64,000 nucleotides of DNA from Acinetobacter puyangensis (GCF_900096995.1 NZ_OANT01000004.1:124001-188000); one strand, 5' to 3'. Positions 9,851 through 19,990 are shown, counted from the first letter of the stretch. Program-made: numbers and translations. The notes: generated from the sequence alone by a model not told the origin.

Positions 9851-9879
9851 GATACTTAAACTACTTTAGTTTAAGTATC
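9851..9879 (+). terminator. Strong hairpin ending the thiolase operon
   Basis: A perfect 13-bp stem (GATACTTAAACTA / TAGTTTAAGTATC) with a 3-nt loop lies 14 bases after the thiolase stop and is followed by AT-rich sequence rather than a clean T tract. Its position makes it the likely transcript end of the cluster. Confidence 0.55.
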
Positions 9880-9952
9880 AATATTTTATGCTTTTGATTT
9901 AAATTAATGAACGATATTCTTTGCAAAGTCTGAGTTCTATTTCTATCAAAAA

Positions 9953-10028
9953 TGGTACGCTCTGCGGGACTCGAACCCACGTCGGTCGCTTAGGAGGCAA
10001 CTGCTCTATCCAGTTAAGCTAAGAGCGC
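9953..10028 (-). tRNA. tRNA-Arg (anticodon CCT)
   Basis: The minus strand folds into a complete cloverleaf. The acceptor stem GCGCTCT pairs with AGAGCGT (first pair G-U), the D arm is GCTT/GAGC, the anticodon stem GTTGC/GCGAC encloses loop CTCCTAA with anticodon CCT, and the T arm GTGGG/CCCGC holds TTCGAGT. CCA is encoded. The anticodon reads AGG, an arginine codon. Confidence 0.97.
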
Positions 10029-10085
10029 ACAATATAATGATTATAAATGAAAAAGTTACTGCATTTGCAATAACTTTTAAAAAAA

Positions 10086-11492
10086 TTAATCTTCTTTCTG
10101 TGTTGTGCTCGGGATTTCTTTAGGATTTAAGTAATCATAGAGTAATAGCATTGCGGTAATCCAGACCGGAATCATCAATACAGATTCCTGAAAACCCTGT
10201 GTCCACATGATATAGAGCACCAATGCAATAAAAATCAGCACCACATAATTACTCACGGGTGACCAAAGCGCAGGATATGAGGTTTTAATATTCATTGCCT
10301 TGACATAACGACGATATTTTAAATGGGTCAGTGTAATCATGGCCCAGTTCAATACCAACGCACCGACCACAATGTACATTAGATGTCCTAGAGCCTCTTT
10401 TGGAATAAAGTAGTTGAGTAAGACGCAACCAAAAATCAAGACGGCTGATAAAATAACCGCAGCAATTGGCACACCTTGTCGGTTGGTTTTGGTGAATACT
10501 TTAGGTGCATTCCCTTGTTTTGCCAGACTATAGAGCATGCGGCTATTGGCATACATGCCACTGTTATACACCGACAATGCCGCAGTTAGAATAATGAAGT
10601 TGAGTAAATGTGCAGCCCAGTTGATACCTAATTGGCTAAAGATCATCACAAATGGACTTTTGTCCAGTCCACCGAGATTTAACTGATTCCATGGCACCAG
10701 GGATAATAGAATGGTTAATGAACCTACATAGAAAATCAGAATACGAAAAACCACCTGATTGATGGCTTTGGGAATGGTTTTCTTCGGATCTTCAGCTTCA
10801 GCTGCTGCCATGCCGATCAGTTCAATGCCGCCAAATGCAAACATCAAAAAAGCCAGCATATAGAATAACCCATCGAAACCATTGGGGAAGAAACCGCCAT
10901 GCGTCCACAGGTTACTAAAGCTCGCAGTTGAATTGGCATCGGCAGTGAGCAATAAATACAGACCAAATACAATCATCGAAATGACAGCTGCAACTTTGAT
11001 AATGGCCAGCCAAAATTCCGATTCTCCATAAAACTTTACATTCAATAAGTTAATTAAGGTAATAATAATAAAGAAAAATAAAACCGATGACCATGCAGGA
11101 ATATGTGGCCACCAGTAATTGATATATTTTGCTACTGCTGTGAGTTCTGCCATTGCCACCAGAATATATAAAACCCAGTAATTCCAGCCAGTGAGAAAAC
11201 CAGGGAATTTACCCCAGTATTTATTGGCAAAATGACTAAATGAACCCGCCACTGGTTCTTCTACAATCATTTCGCCTAACTGGCGCATAATCAGGAATGC
11301 AATCAGGCCGCCAATGGCATAACCTAAAATAATCGATGGCCCAGCAGATTGAATAACTTCGGCAGACCCCAGGAATAATCCTGTACCAATTGCACCGCCC
11401 ATTGCAATCAATTGAATATGGCGGTTCTTCAATCCTCGATGAAGCTCTGATTTTTGTTGACTCAAAGGATTTAACTCAAATATAAAAGACAT
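10086..11492 (-). CDS. AroP-like amino acid permease (APC superfamily)
   Basis: The 468-aa product is an inner-membrane amino acid:proton symporter with about 12 membrane segments. The N-terminal GLKNRHIQLIAMGGAIGTGLFLGS and the EEPVAGSFSHFANKYWG, GWNYWVLYILVAMAELTAV stretches closely resemble E. coli AroP and PheP as I recall them, suggesting aromatic amino acid uptake, though related permeases for GABA, proline or D-alanine share part of this signature. It is monocistronic by position, between the tRNA-Arg gene and a 240-bp gap. The ribosome binding site upstream of ATG 11492 is weak, but the conserved N-terminus supports this start. Confidence 0.87.
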   Translation of the reverse strand: MSFIFELNPLSQQKSELHRGLKNRHIQLIAMGGAIGTGLFLGSAEVIQSAGPSIILGYAIGGLIAFLIMRQLGEMIVEEPVAGSFSHFANKYWGKFPGFLTGWNYWVLYILVAMAELTAVAKYINYWWPHIPAWSSVLFFFIIITLINLLNVKFYGESEFWLAIIKVAAVISMIVFGLYLLLTADANSTASFSNLWTHGGFFPNGFDGLFYMLAFLMFAFGGIELIGMAAAEAEDPKKTIPKAINQVVFRILIFYVGSLTILLSLVPWNQLNLGGLDKSPFVMIFSQLGINWAAHLLNFIILTAALSVYNSGMYANSRMLYSLAKQGNAPKVFTKTNRQGVPIAAVILSAVLIFGCVLLNYFIPKEALGHLMYIVVGALVLNWAMITLTHLKYRRYVKAMNIKTSYPALWSPVSNYVVLIFIALVLYIMWTQGFQESVLMIPVWITAMLLLYDYLNPKEIPSTTQKED

Positions 11493-11630
11493 ATCATTTT
11501 AATAGATCAATACATTTTAGCCTAGCCGTTTGTTTGAACGCTACATTTTTAATTTTTTTAGCGTGCAATGACTTTAAATCAAATATCGTTTTAGAATAAT
11601 AAGAAGATCATTATGATGGGTAATTTTTTA

Positions 11631-11665
11631 AGGAATTTCATTAAAGATGATCTAATGAAATTCCT
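11631..11665. repeat. Intergenic 13-bp inverted repeat
   Basis: AGGAATTTCATTA and its exact complement TAATGAAATTCCT flank a 9-nt loop in the gap between the permease gene start and the tail-anchored protein gene end. No T run follows on either strand, so it is not an ordinary terminator; it could be an operator or an mRNA hairpin. Confidence 0.6.
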
Positions 11666-11735
11666 GCGATGGATTGAAAATCGTGCTTAATTTTCTAAAA
11701 ATAATTTTTAAGATAGACCTTAACGATCAACTTGC

Positions 11736-12410
11736 TTAAAAAATAAAACTAAAAATCCATAGGATGAGGACGAATGCAATCAGCGGATTCAGGATTTTAA
11801 AAAATATTGAAGGGGCAATCGGTGTGACATCCGCAAGTGTGCTATGGGTAGTAGCATGGTCTTGTGGATTGTGTTGCGCTTGTTGTTGAAGCATATGATT
11901 AAACTCCTGCATAATTTCATCAAAGTCAGGTTCATTTGAGGGTTGTGCTGATGTCAGCGATTTAAATTCCGGGTGATTGATACTGTCCCAAAACCATTGT
12001 TCAACCTGATCCTGCATCCACACATATTGTCCGTCTAATAACTCTTTAATTCCCGATATACCTAAATGCGCATTTTGATCGAGTTGGGTAATTTCATTGA
12101 TCATCAGTGTTGCCACTTTATGACTTATGTCAGAGAGTTTTGTGGAGATTGGCTGGAAATATTCGAGGGCCTGTTGATCATGCGTAATCGTCTGCTGGGT
12201 AATGTCTGCAAGCCAGTTACTGTTTAATTGCTGGATCTTTTCATAGACTTTATTTTCATCCTGTTGTGCTGTTTCAATTAATGCAGACAGTTGAAAAGCA
12301 ATCAAATGAATGAGGTATCGATTTTTAACTTGCTTGGGTTCATCGGCCAATAGATTTGGTTGCTGTTGTCCAACCTGTTGAGCAATGTAGCTGATAAAGT
12401 CAAATGCCAT
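11736..12410 (-). CDS. Predicted tail-anchored protein, 224 aa, unknown
   Basis: I do not recognise this family. The protein is mostly polar and Gln/Asp rich, with likely helical segments over the first 170 residues, and ends in one hydrophobic segment (about 205-223, FKILNPLIAFVLILWIFSF). That layout suggests a cytoplasmic domain tethered to the inner membrane by its C-terminus. It lies 28 bases downstream of sspB on the same strand and may belong to the sspA-sspB transcript. The start ATG 12410 has AGGAAC upstream. A role connected to SspB/ClpXP is possible from context only. Confidence 0.7.
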   Translation of the reverse strand: MAFDFISYIAQQVGQQQPNLLADEPKQVKNRYLIHLIAFQLSALIETAQQDENKVYEKIQQLNSNWLADITQQTITHDQQALEYFQPISTKLSDISHKVATLMINEITQLDQNAHLGISGIKELLDGQYVWMQDQVEQWFWDSINHPEFKSLTSAQPSNEPDFDEIMQEFNHMLQQQAQHNPQDHATTHSTLADVTPIAPSIFFKILNPLIAFVLILWIFSFIF

Positions 12411-12438
12411 AATTGTTCCTTTTTATTTTCATCTTACT

Positions 12439-12873
12439 TTAATCCAATACGCGTAATGATGGTTTTTTCTTTGTTTCATCCTTGGATTCACCGGATTGGG
12501 TGGATGTTTCTTGATGTGCATCTTCATTTGAAGTGCTATCTTGACTATATTCCTGTGGATCAAAGAATAAACCCTGGCCATTTTCACGACTATAGATGCC
12601 AATTAATGCAAACATTGGCACATAAATGTCCTGAGAAACACCACCAAAACGTGCACTAAAGTGAATCGCTTCATTATCGATCTGGAATTGGTGTACAGCA
12701 TGCGGTGCAATATTTAGGACAATTTGACCATCTTTAATATGTTGCTGTGGGACTTGCACAAATTTCTGGGTCGCATCGACAAGTAAATAAGGCGTAAGCT
12801 GATTGTCACAAATCCACTCGTATATTGCACGAGCAAGATAAGGGCGAGTTGGTGTCAAATTTGTTTCAGTCAT
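12439..12873 (-). CDS. sspB: ClpXP protease specificity-enhancing factor SspB
   Basis: The 144-aa protein matches SspB, the adaptor that binds the ssrA tag on stalled-ribosome products and delivers them to ClpXP. The N-terminal fold region (RPYLARAIYEWICDNQLTPYLLVDA, then IVLNIAPHAV and FSARFGG with IYVPM) is typical. The C-terminal part is acidic and disordered, ending in KKPSLRVLD, the short tail that docks on the ClpX zinc-binding domain. It lies 12 bases after sspA, the same pairing as in E. coli, which supports the assignment. Confidence 0.95.
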   Translation of the reverse strand: MTETNLTPTRPYLARAIYEWICDNQLTPYLLVDATQKFVQVPQQHIKDGQIVLNIAPHAVHQFQIDNEAIHFSARFGGVSQDIYVPMFALIGIYSRENGQGLFFDPQEYSQDSTSNEDAHQETSTQSGESKDETKKKPSLRVLD

Positions 12874-12885
12874 TTCTTATAAACC

Positions 12886-13551
12886 TTAACGATTAAATTG
12901 CTTAAGTGTTTCACTATAACGTGTTTGCTCAAAAGTTGTTAGTGATTGCCTGAAACTGTCACGATTAAAAACACGCTGGCAATATAATAATAGCCCTTTA
13001 GCATGTTTGGGCGATATTCCAATTTTCCTGTACCACAGTCGAAGTAACATTGGTGCAAGCATGCAATCAATAATCGAAAATTGTTCAGACATAAAATAAG
13101 GATAATGCTGAAAAAGAGGGTTTAAGCTGCTTAAAATATCCGTCAACTCCCGTTTGGCAACACTTTGCTGTTGTTGATCCAGTGTGTCCGGGTGACGTAA
13201 TAGAATATCTGCCCATTTAAACCAGTCTTGTTCAATCCGCCATAAAAACTGTCGTTGTTCGGCTTTTTCGGCAGGGTTGTCGGCATAGAGTCGATTTTGG
13301 CGATAACGATCATCTAGGTATTCATTGATGATCGAGGCCTTAAATAATTTGACTTGAGGATCGACCAATGTAGGCAAAGAACCATAAGGATTAAGTTGGG
13401 TTAAATCCTCTTCATCTTGCTCATCGACCAAAATTAAGCGATATTGAATTTTTTTTTCAGCCAATAGAAAACGAACGCTATGACTATAGTGGTCATTGGG
13501 ATGGCTATACAAGGTGACACCATGAAAGGGAGTCTTATCCATTACCGACAT
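12886..13551 (-). CDS. sspA: Stringent starvation protein A
   Basis: The 221-aa protein has a glutathione S-transferase fold: thioredoxin-like N-terminal domain (about 10-85, VTLYSHPNDHYSHSVRFLLAEK, YGSLPTLVD) and helical C-terminal domain. SspA does not act as a transferase but binds RNA polymerase and alters stationary-phase and stress transcription. It precedes sspB with a 12-bp gap. In E. coli this pair lies just downstream of rplM-rpsI; here an asparaginase gene on the other strand sits between the two pairs. Confidence 0.93.
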   Translation of the reverse strand: MSVMDKTPFHGVTLYSHPNDHYSHSVRFLLAEKKIQYRLILVDEQDEEDLTQLNPYGSLPTLVDPQVKLFKASIINEYLDDRYRQNRLYADNPAEKAEQRQFLWRIEQDWFKWADILLRHPDTLDQQQQSVAKRELTDILSSLNPLFQHYPYFMSEQFSIIDCMLAPMLLRLWYRKIGISPKHAKGLLLYCQRVFNRDSFRQSLTTFEQTRYSETLKQFNR

Positions 13552-13684
13552 ATACTTTAAAATTAAATCAAGATGTTAAGCATACAATATAATGCCACAG
13601 TTAAAAAATAAAAATTGTGCAGATAGGTACTGATACTTAGACATAACCCCCTTTAAATTGGTATAAAGATTGCTTTATTCATGA

Positions 13685-14776
<1,092 letters not shown>

Positions 14777-14831
14777 TCGCCTGAAATACTTTGTTCCGGT
14801 ATGAAAGCAGCCGGAATTTTATGGAAACAAT

Positions 14832-14862
14832 GACCTGACAAAGGCGATGCTTTTGTCGGGTC
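14832..14862 (+). terminator. Candidate terminator after asparaginase gene
   Basis: An 11-bp stem (GACCTGACAAA with TTTGTCGGGTC, one G-T pair) with an 8-nt loop lies 56 bases after the asparaginase stop and is followed by TATTATTG. A weaker TTCCGG/CCGGAA hairpin precedes it at 14794-14816. Confidence 0.5.
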
Positions 14863-14940
14863 TATTATTGTGATTTACAAGGGATTGCTCAAATATATTT
14901 TAACTTAGGAAGATTTATCTATTCATAAAAGACTTTCGTA

Positions 14941-14969
14941 AAAAAACCTCGGAAAATCCGAGGTTTTTT
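14941..14969. terminator. Bidirectional rho-independent terminator (rpsI end)
   Basis: A 13-bp inverted repeat (AAAAAACCTCGGA / TCCGAGGTTTTTT, 3-nt loop) has T runs on both strands. It lies 20 bases past the rpsI stop and also blocks read-through from the asparaginase side. Confidence 0.85.
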
Positions 14970-14988
14970 GTCCAATTCGAAAAACGAA

Positions 14989-15375
14989 TTAACGTTTTGA
15001 GAATTGAGGACGTTTACGTGCTTTACGTAAACCAAGTTTCTTACGTTCAACTTCACGTGCATCACGTGTCACGAAACCAGCTTGACGTAGTGCAGGTTTT
15101 AACGTTTCGTCAGAAGCGATCAATGCACGAGTAATGCCGTGACGAATCGCACCAGCCTGACCGCCAATACCACCACCTTTAACAGTGATGTAAAGGTCAT
15201 ATTTGCCAGTTGCTTCTAACAATTCAAGTGGTTGACGAACAACCATTTGAGCAGTTTCACGACCGAAATATTCTTCTAAAGTACGGTTATTGATTACCAA
15301 CTTGCCTGAACCAGGTGATAAGAATACACGTGCAGTTGCGGTCTTACGGCGACCAGTACCATAATTTTGTGCCAT
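14989..15375 (-). CDS. rpsI: 30S ribosomal protein S9
   Basis: The 128-aa basic protein matches S9/uS9: it starts with [14 protein letters not shown], contains the [19 protein letters not shown] motif and ends in the conserved [11 protein letters not shown] tail that reaches the ribosomal P site. It follows rplM with a 12-bp gap, the universal L13-S9 pair. Its transcript ends at the hairpin 14941-14969. Confidence 0.98.
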   Translation of the reverse strand: MAQNYGTGRRKTATARVFLSPGSGKLVINNRTLEEYFGRETAQMVVRQPLELLEATGKYDLYITVKGGGIGGQAGAIRHGITRALIASDETLKPALRQAGFVTRDAREVERKKLGLRKARKRPQFSKR

Positions 15376-15387
15376 GTGCTTTATCCC

Positions 15388-15816
15388 TTAAATGTCCAAA
15401 ACTTGTGGCTGTTGTGCAGTATGTGGATGTTCACTACCTGCATACACTTTCATTTTCTTGATCATTGCATAACCAAGAGGACCTTTTGGTAACATACCTT
15501 TTACAGCACGTTCTAAAACTTCAGTTGGTTTATGCGCAATCAATTTTTCAAAATTGGTTTCTTTTAAACCGCCTGGGAATTCTGTATGGCGATAATATTT
15601 TTTATCAAGTGCTTTTTTACCAGTTACTTGAACTTGTTCAGCATTGATAACGATGATGTAATCACCAGTATCGACATGAGGTGTAAAAGTTGTTTTATGC
15701 TTACCACGTAAACGGCGAGCAATTTCAGTCGCTAAACGACCAAGTGTTTTACCTGATGCATCCACAACGTACCAGTCGTGTTGCACCTCAGCAGGCTTTG
15801 CACTGAGAGTTTTCAT
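15388..15816 (-). CDS. rplM: 50S ribosomal protein L13
   Basis: The 142-aa protein matches L13/uL13, an early-assembly protein of the large subunit, with the conserved [14 protein letters not shown] and LRGKHK stretches, then [29 protein letters not shown]. It is the first gene of the rplM-rpsI pair. The 117-bp gap upstream must hold the promoter; no leader-binding structure was identified. Confidence 0.98.
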   Translation of the reverse strand: MKTLSAKPAEVQHDWYVVDASGKTLGRLATEIARRLRGKHKTTFTPHVDTGDYIIVINAEQVQVTGKKALDKKYYRHTEFPGGLKETNFEKLIAHKPTEVLERAVKGMLPKGPLGYAMIKKMKVYAGSEHPHTAQQPQVLDI

Positions 15817-15933
15817 TCACTACTACCTATTATAGTTGGTTTGGAAAATAAAACGTCCAAACGAAAAGGAGCGCAAATTATATTGATTTTTGCAGTAAAC
15901 ATCAAATTATTTTTACGCCCAAAAGACTTTTAT

Positions 15934-16962
15934 TTACAGCACATCATTATGCATGAAGCCACCATGCAATTGACGGTACAGACCCGGTGTGACGCCTGTC
16001 CATTTTTTAAAGGCACGATGGAAGGTACTGGTTTCACTAAAACCGACTTGTTGCGCGACATCTTCAAGGGTCAGTTCCGGACGTAATAGCAAGTGAATCG
16101 CAGCATCTCGGCGTAAGGAGTCTTTCACACCTTGATAGCTTTTACCTTCAGCAGCAAGACGGCGACGTAATGTTTGCGGCGATAGGTACAACATGGCAGC
16201 GACATCATTTAAGGTCGGCATTTCTTCACCAATCTGACTTTTGAGCACGTCACGAATACGATTGGTCAGAGAATTGGTGTTTTTAAATTTCACCAGAAGT
16301 TGTGCTGGTGCAGTTTTTAAAAACTCTTCCAGTGTTTCTTCGGTTTGGCGAATTGGCAAATCTAGGTAATCTGCGGCAAAGGTAATTTCTGTGCGATTGG
16401 CATTGAATTGCATGACTGGGGCAAAAAATAGGGCATCATATTCATCCGCATGATTGGGACGCCCATAACCAAAATGTACACGTTCCAGTGACAGGCGTCG
16501 TTCAATTAACCAAGAAGCCAGACCATGCCAGATCATCAGGATACTTTCGGTAATAAAGTGATCTGGATCACGATCGGAAGGGATTTGTGGAATCAAACGG
16601 GCTTCATGTTTGTCACGTTCTAATGTCACGGACCAGTCATCACCAAATAAACGATAAAATTCGGTGGAGCGTTCCAGTGCTTCGCCGAGTGTTTTACAAT
16701 GAATAATCAGCTGACACATCATTGCAAATGTACCCAATCGACGAGGTTGAGTATCAAAGCCGACATGTTCATCTTGTGTGACCAGCCATAACATTTGTAC
16801 AAATTTGGTGTACTGGTCGGGAGAGATACGTGCTTTGGGTTGGCGCAGTAATTCTGCCTCAATGCCGACATGGGAGAGCAAAGTATCGACATCCAGACCC
16901 ATTTGTTTTACACCTGTTAAGGCTGCATTGACAAAATGGATGCTAATCGTATCACGACTCAT
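15934..16962 (-). CDS. AraC-family transcriptional regulator
   Basis: The 342-aa protein has an N-terminal arabinose-binding-like domain of the OruR/ArgR type (about 15-200) and a C-terminal AraC double helix-turn-helix (about 235-330, with LNDVAAMLYLSPQTLRRRLAAEG and LTLEDVAQQVGFSETSTFHRAFKKWTG). ATG 16962 has AGGAAG eight bases upstream; a GTG 39 bases earlier does not. It is divergent from the class III CoA-transferase gene at 17232, which is a likely target. The signal it senses is unknown. Confidence 0.88.
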   Translation of the reverse strand: MSRDTISIHFVNAALTGVKQMGLDVDTLLSHVGIEAELLRQPKARISPDQYTKFVQMLWLVTQDEHVGFDTQPRRLGTFAMMCQLIIHCKTLGEALERSTEFYRLFGDDWSVTLERDKHEARLIPQIPSDRDPDHFITESILMIWHGLASWLIERRLSLERVHFGYGRPNHADEYDALFFAPVMQFNANRTEITFAADYLDLPIRQTEETLEEFLKTAPAQLLVKFKNTNSLTNRIRDVLKSQIGEEMPTLNDVAAMLYLSPQTLRRRLAAEGKSYQGVKDSLRRDAAIHLLLRPELTLEDVAQQVGFSETSTFHRAFKKWTGVTPGLYRQLHGGFMHNDVL

Positions 16963-17001
16963 ATAAGTATCTTCCTGTTGAGTACAACTGTTCACTGACA
17001 C

Positions 17002-17231
17002 TAAGTTATACCATAATTTTTTATTTTAAGATGATAAATTTTATTACATGCTACGTATAATTATGATTAAATTCATCGGCTTAATTTTATTTTTTAGCCA
17101 CCTTAACTTTAGTCTAATATGATTTATTTTGGTAGAAAAAATCAATTGGAATGATTGAAAATAATATTGTCGTGACGTTTTTTTATGCGTAGTGTAGAGG
17201 CCAACTCTAATATTTTTAAGGAATGATAAAT
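17002..17231. promoter_or_regulatory. Divergent promoter region, araC-type / CoA-transferase
   Basis: The AT-rich gap between the divergently transcribed regulator and CoA-transferase genes must contain both promoters. A clear operator was not found by eye. Confidence 0.35.
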
Positions 17232-18347
17232 ATGGAAGGTGCTTTATTCGGCTTAAAAGTTATTGATTTTTCAACGCTTCTTCCCGGCCCTTTTGCAACC
17301 ATGATGCTGGCAGATATGGGCGCAGAGGTAATACATATTGAATCACCGACACGTATTGACCTCGTAAGAGTAATGCCACCTTATGCCAATGGACAGGCAA
17401 CAGCACATAGTTATCTAAATCGTAATAAACAATCTATAGCGATGGATTTAAAAGATCAAAAAAGCATCGAGCGCATCAAGGGAAAGATTCAGGATTTTGA
17501 TATTTTGCTGGAACAGTTCCGTCCCGGGGTAATGCAGCGCCTCGGTCTGGATTACGAAACATTGTCAAAAATAAATCCTAGACTGATTTATTGTTCGGTG
17601 ACTGGTTATGGACAAACAGGTGACTATAAAGATCGGGCGGGGCATGATATCAATTATTTGGCTGTATCTGGTATTGCCGGACATTCGGGGAGACAAGCGA
17701 GTGGGCCACCACCATTAGGCATTCAAATTGCTGATGTGGCAGGTGGTTCATTACATGCCGTGATTGGCATCTTGGCCGCAGTGATTGAACGACAGCGCAG
17801 CGGATTGGGACAATATATTGATATTTCGATGACAGATTGCAGCGTGACCTTAAATAGTATGGCAGGCGCAGCGACTTTGGCAGGGCAACAACTTCAAAGC
17901 GCGGAAGGTGCTGTACTAAACGGGGCAAGTTTTTACGATTATTATGTGACAGCTGACCAACAGTATTTATCGATTGGGAGTCTGGAACCCCAATTTATGC
18001 TTGGTTTGGCAGAGATTTTACAATTACCGATTTTGGCAGAAAAAGGTGCCTCTCTTTTAGCAGAAGATCAGAAGTGTGTAAAACACGCTTTAACTGAAAA
18101 AATTGCCTCCCAGCCTTTGGCACATTGGGTCACATTATTTAAGACATTGGATCTTTGTGTAGAACCGGTATTAAGTTTAGCCGAGGCTTTAAAGTCTGAA
18201 CTGGCGCAACAAAGACAATGGTTAGTAAATGTGCCTTTGGCAAATGGAGAGCAAACCGAGTCACAACTTGCGCATCCAATTAAATTTTCCCGATCTAAAG
18301 CCCGCTATGATTTTGTTGGGCAGCAATTGAATACTGGCACTTGGTAA
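17232..18347 (+). CDS. Class III CoA-transferase, alpha-methylacyl-CoA racemase-like
   Basis: The 371-aa protein belongs to the CaiB/BaiF family. The N-terminal GLKVIDFSTLLPGPFATMMLADMGAEV is typical, the racemase-type motif GHDINY gives His138, and the conserved Asp168 lies in LGIQIADVAGG. That combination matches alpha-methylacyl-CoA racemases better than formyl-CoA or carnitine CoA-transferases, so it probably epimerises 2-methyl-branched acyl-CoA for beta-oxidation. ATG 17232 is chosen over ATG 17223 because AAGGA directly abuts the earlier codon and is correctly spaced for the later one. The AraC-type regulator is divergent. Confidence 0.82.
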   Translation: MEGALFGLKVIDFSTLLPGPFATMMLADMGAEVIHIESPTRIDLVRVMPPYANGQATAHSYLNRNKQSIAMDLKDQKSIERIKGKIQDFDILLEQFRPGVMQRLGLDYETLSKINPRLIYCSVTGYGQTGDYKDRAGHDINYLAVSGIAGHSGRQASGPPPLGIQIADVAGGSLHAVIGILAAVIERQRSGLGQYIDISMTDCSVTLNSMAGAATLAGQQLQSAEGAVLNGASFYDYYVTADQQYLSIGSLEPQFMLGLAEILQLPILAEKGASLLAEDQKCVKHALTEKIASQPLAHWVTLFKTLDLCVEPVLSLAEALKSELAQQRQWLVNVPLANGEQTESQLAHPIKFSRSKARYDFVGQQLNTGTW

Positions 18348-18581
18348 AGAATGAGAATTATTGTCTATTCTATGATCAAGAAAACCAATAATGACCTTAT
18401 TTAATAAAAATTACTGGCCGTTTGAAAAGCTTTTTGTTTATGCTTTGTGTGCTTGGATGTGAAAATGTAAAACTGGTTGGAAATTTAATTGAATTTCTCA
18501 AATCGTACACTATGTTATTCAACACATACTATAGATTAAACAGCAGACACAAAAATTTGCTGGAAATAGAGGACAATCGTC

Positions 18582-19970
18582 ATGGCATATGTAACTGTAA
18601 ATCCCTACACTGGAGAAACTTTAAAAACTTTCCCGAATGCAACTGAGCAGGAAGTTAAACAGGCGATTGAGGCTGCCTATGGAACGTTTTTACAATGGCG
18701 GGAAACAAGTTTTGCCGAACGTGCTGCAATTTTAAATAAAGCAGCGAATATCTTGCGAAATGAAACAGATAAATATGCAAAATATTTAACCCTTGAAATG
18801 GGTAAGTTGTTTACTGAAGCAAAATTGGAAACAATTCTTTCTGCCGAGATTTTAGAATATTATGCAAAAAATGCAGAAAATTTACTGGCTCCGGAAAAAT
18901 TACCTACCGATGCGCAAGGTGTTGAAGCAGAACTTTATCATGAGCCGCAGGGTGTATTGTTAGCGATTGAACCTTGGAACTTCCCGTTCTATCAAATCGC
19001 TCGTATTCTTGCCCCACAATTGTCTGCTGGTAATACGATATTACTTAAACATGCTTCAAATGTACCGCAAAGTGCAAATATTTTTGAGCAGTTGATGCTT
19101 GAAGCCGGTTTGCCTAAAGGTGGCTTTAAAAACCTGTATTTAGCCCACGAACATACATCACTTATCTTAAACGATCCACGCGTTTGCGGTGTTGCATTAA
19201 CAGGATCCGAAGCTGCCGGCGCAATTGTTGCTGCCGAAGCGGGTAAAGCATTGAAGAAATCTACGCTAGAACTGGGCGGCGCGGATGCATTTGTGGTATT
19301 GGAAGATGCTGATTTGCAAAAAACAGTAGATTGGGCGGTGATGGGTCGTCATTGGAATGCGGGTCAGGTGTGCGTATCTTCAAAACGATTAATTGTTGTC
19401 GATGCCATCTATGACGAATTCCTTGAACTTTACAAAGCGGGCGTTGCAAAATTAAAAGCAGGCGATCCAATGGATCCGGAAACGACACTTGCACCACTTT
19501 CTTCTCAAAAAGCAGCTGATGATTTGAGAAAACAGGTTGAAAAAGCTAAAGCGGAAGGGGCAGAAGTTGAAGTGATTGGTGCGCCAGTACCAGAACAAGG
19601 TGCATTCTTCCAGCCATTATTGATGACTAATCTGCATGAAAATAATGAAGCACGTTTGTGGGAGTTCTTTGGCCCCGTTACACAGCTTTATCGCGCCAAA
19701 GATGAAGCCGATGCGATTCGTATTGCCAATGATACGCCATTTGGTTTGGGTGGTTCTGTTTTCACCCAAGATCATGCGCGTGGTGTAAAAGTTGCAAAAC
19801 AAATCTATACCGGTATGGTATATGTCAATCATCCAACGATGGTAAAAGCAGATTTACCTTTTGGTGGTGTAAAACATTCAGGTTTTGGTCGTGAATTGAT
19901 TGGTTTAGGTATCAAAGAGTTTGTAAACCATAAATTAATTGGTGTTGCTGATATCGATGCACCTTTCTAA
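18582..19970 (+). CDS. NAD(P)-dependent aldehyde dehydrogenase, succinate-semialdehyde type
   Basis: The 462-aa protein is a full-length aldehyde dehydrogenase. Catalytic Cys264 lies in GQVCVSSKR and general-base Glu230 in LELGGADAF; the cofactor-binding stretch GVLLAIEPWNFPFYQIARILAP is intact. Length and the GQVCVSSKR variant resemble Sad/YneI-type succinate-semialdehyde dehydrogenases, oxidising succinate semialdehyde to succinate, but related enzymes accept other aldehydes. AGAGGA lies upstream of ATG 18582. It is a single-gene unit closed by the terminator at 19991. Confidence 0.85.
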   Translation: MAYVTVNPYTGETLKTFPNATEQEVKQAIEAAYGTFLQWRETSFAERAAILNKAANILRNETDKYAKYLTLEMGKLFTEAKLETILSAEILEYYAKNAENLLAPEKLPTDAQGVEAELYHEPQGVLLAIEPWNFPFYQIARILAPQLSAGNTILLKHASNVPQSANIFEQLMLEAGLPKGGFKNLYLAHEHTSLILNDPRVCGVALTGSEAAGAIVAAEAGKALKKSTLELGGADAFVVLEDADLQKTVDWAVMGRHWNAGQVCVSSKRLIVVDAIYDEFLELYKAGVAKLKAGDPMDPETTLAPLSSQKAADDLRKQVEKAKAEGAEVEVIGAPVPEQGAFFQPLLMTNLHENNEARLWEFFGPVTQLYRAKDEADAIRIANDTPFGLGGSVFTQDHARGVKVAKQIYTGMVYVNHPTMVKADLPFGGVKHSGFGRELIGLGIKEFVNHKLIGVADIDAPF

Positions 19971-19990
19971 TTCATCCTAAAAAAGCATTC

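Noticed and set aside
17232..18347. Carnitine or formyl-CoA transferase identity
   Set aside because: The GHDINY motif and lack of cai or frc neighbours fit the racemase-type subgroup better.
18422..18646. 74-codon open frame before the aldehyde dehydrogenase gene
   Set aside because: It overlaps the start of a well-supported gene in another frame, with no ribosome binding site or recognisable composition.
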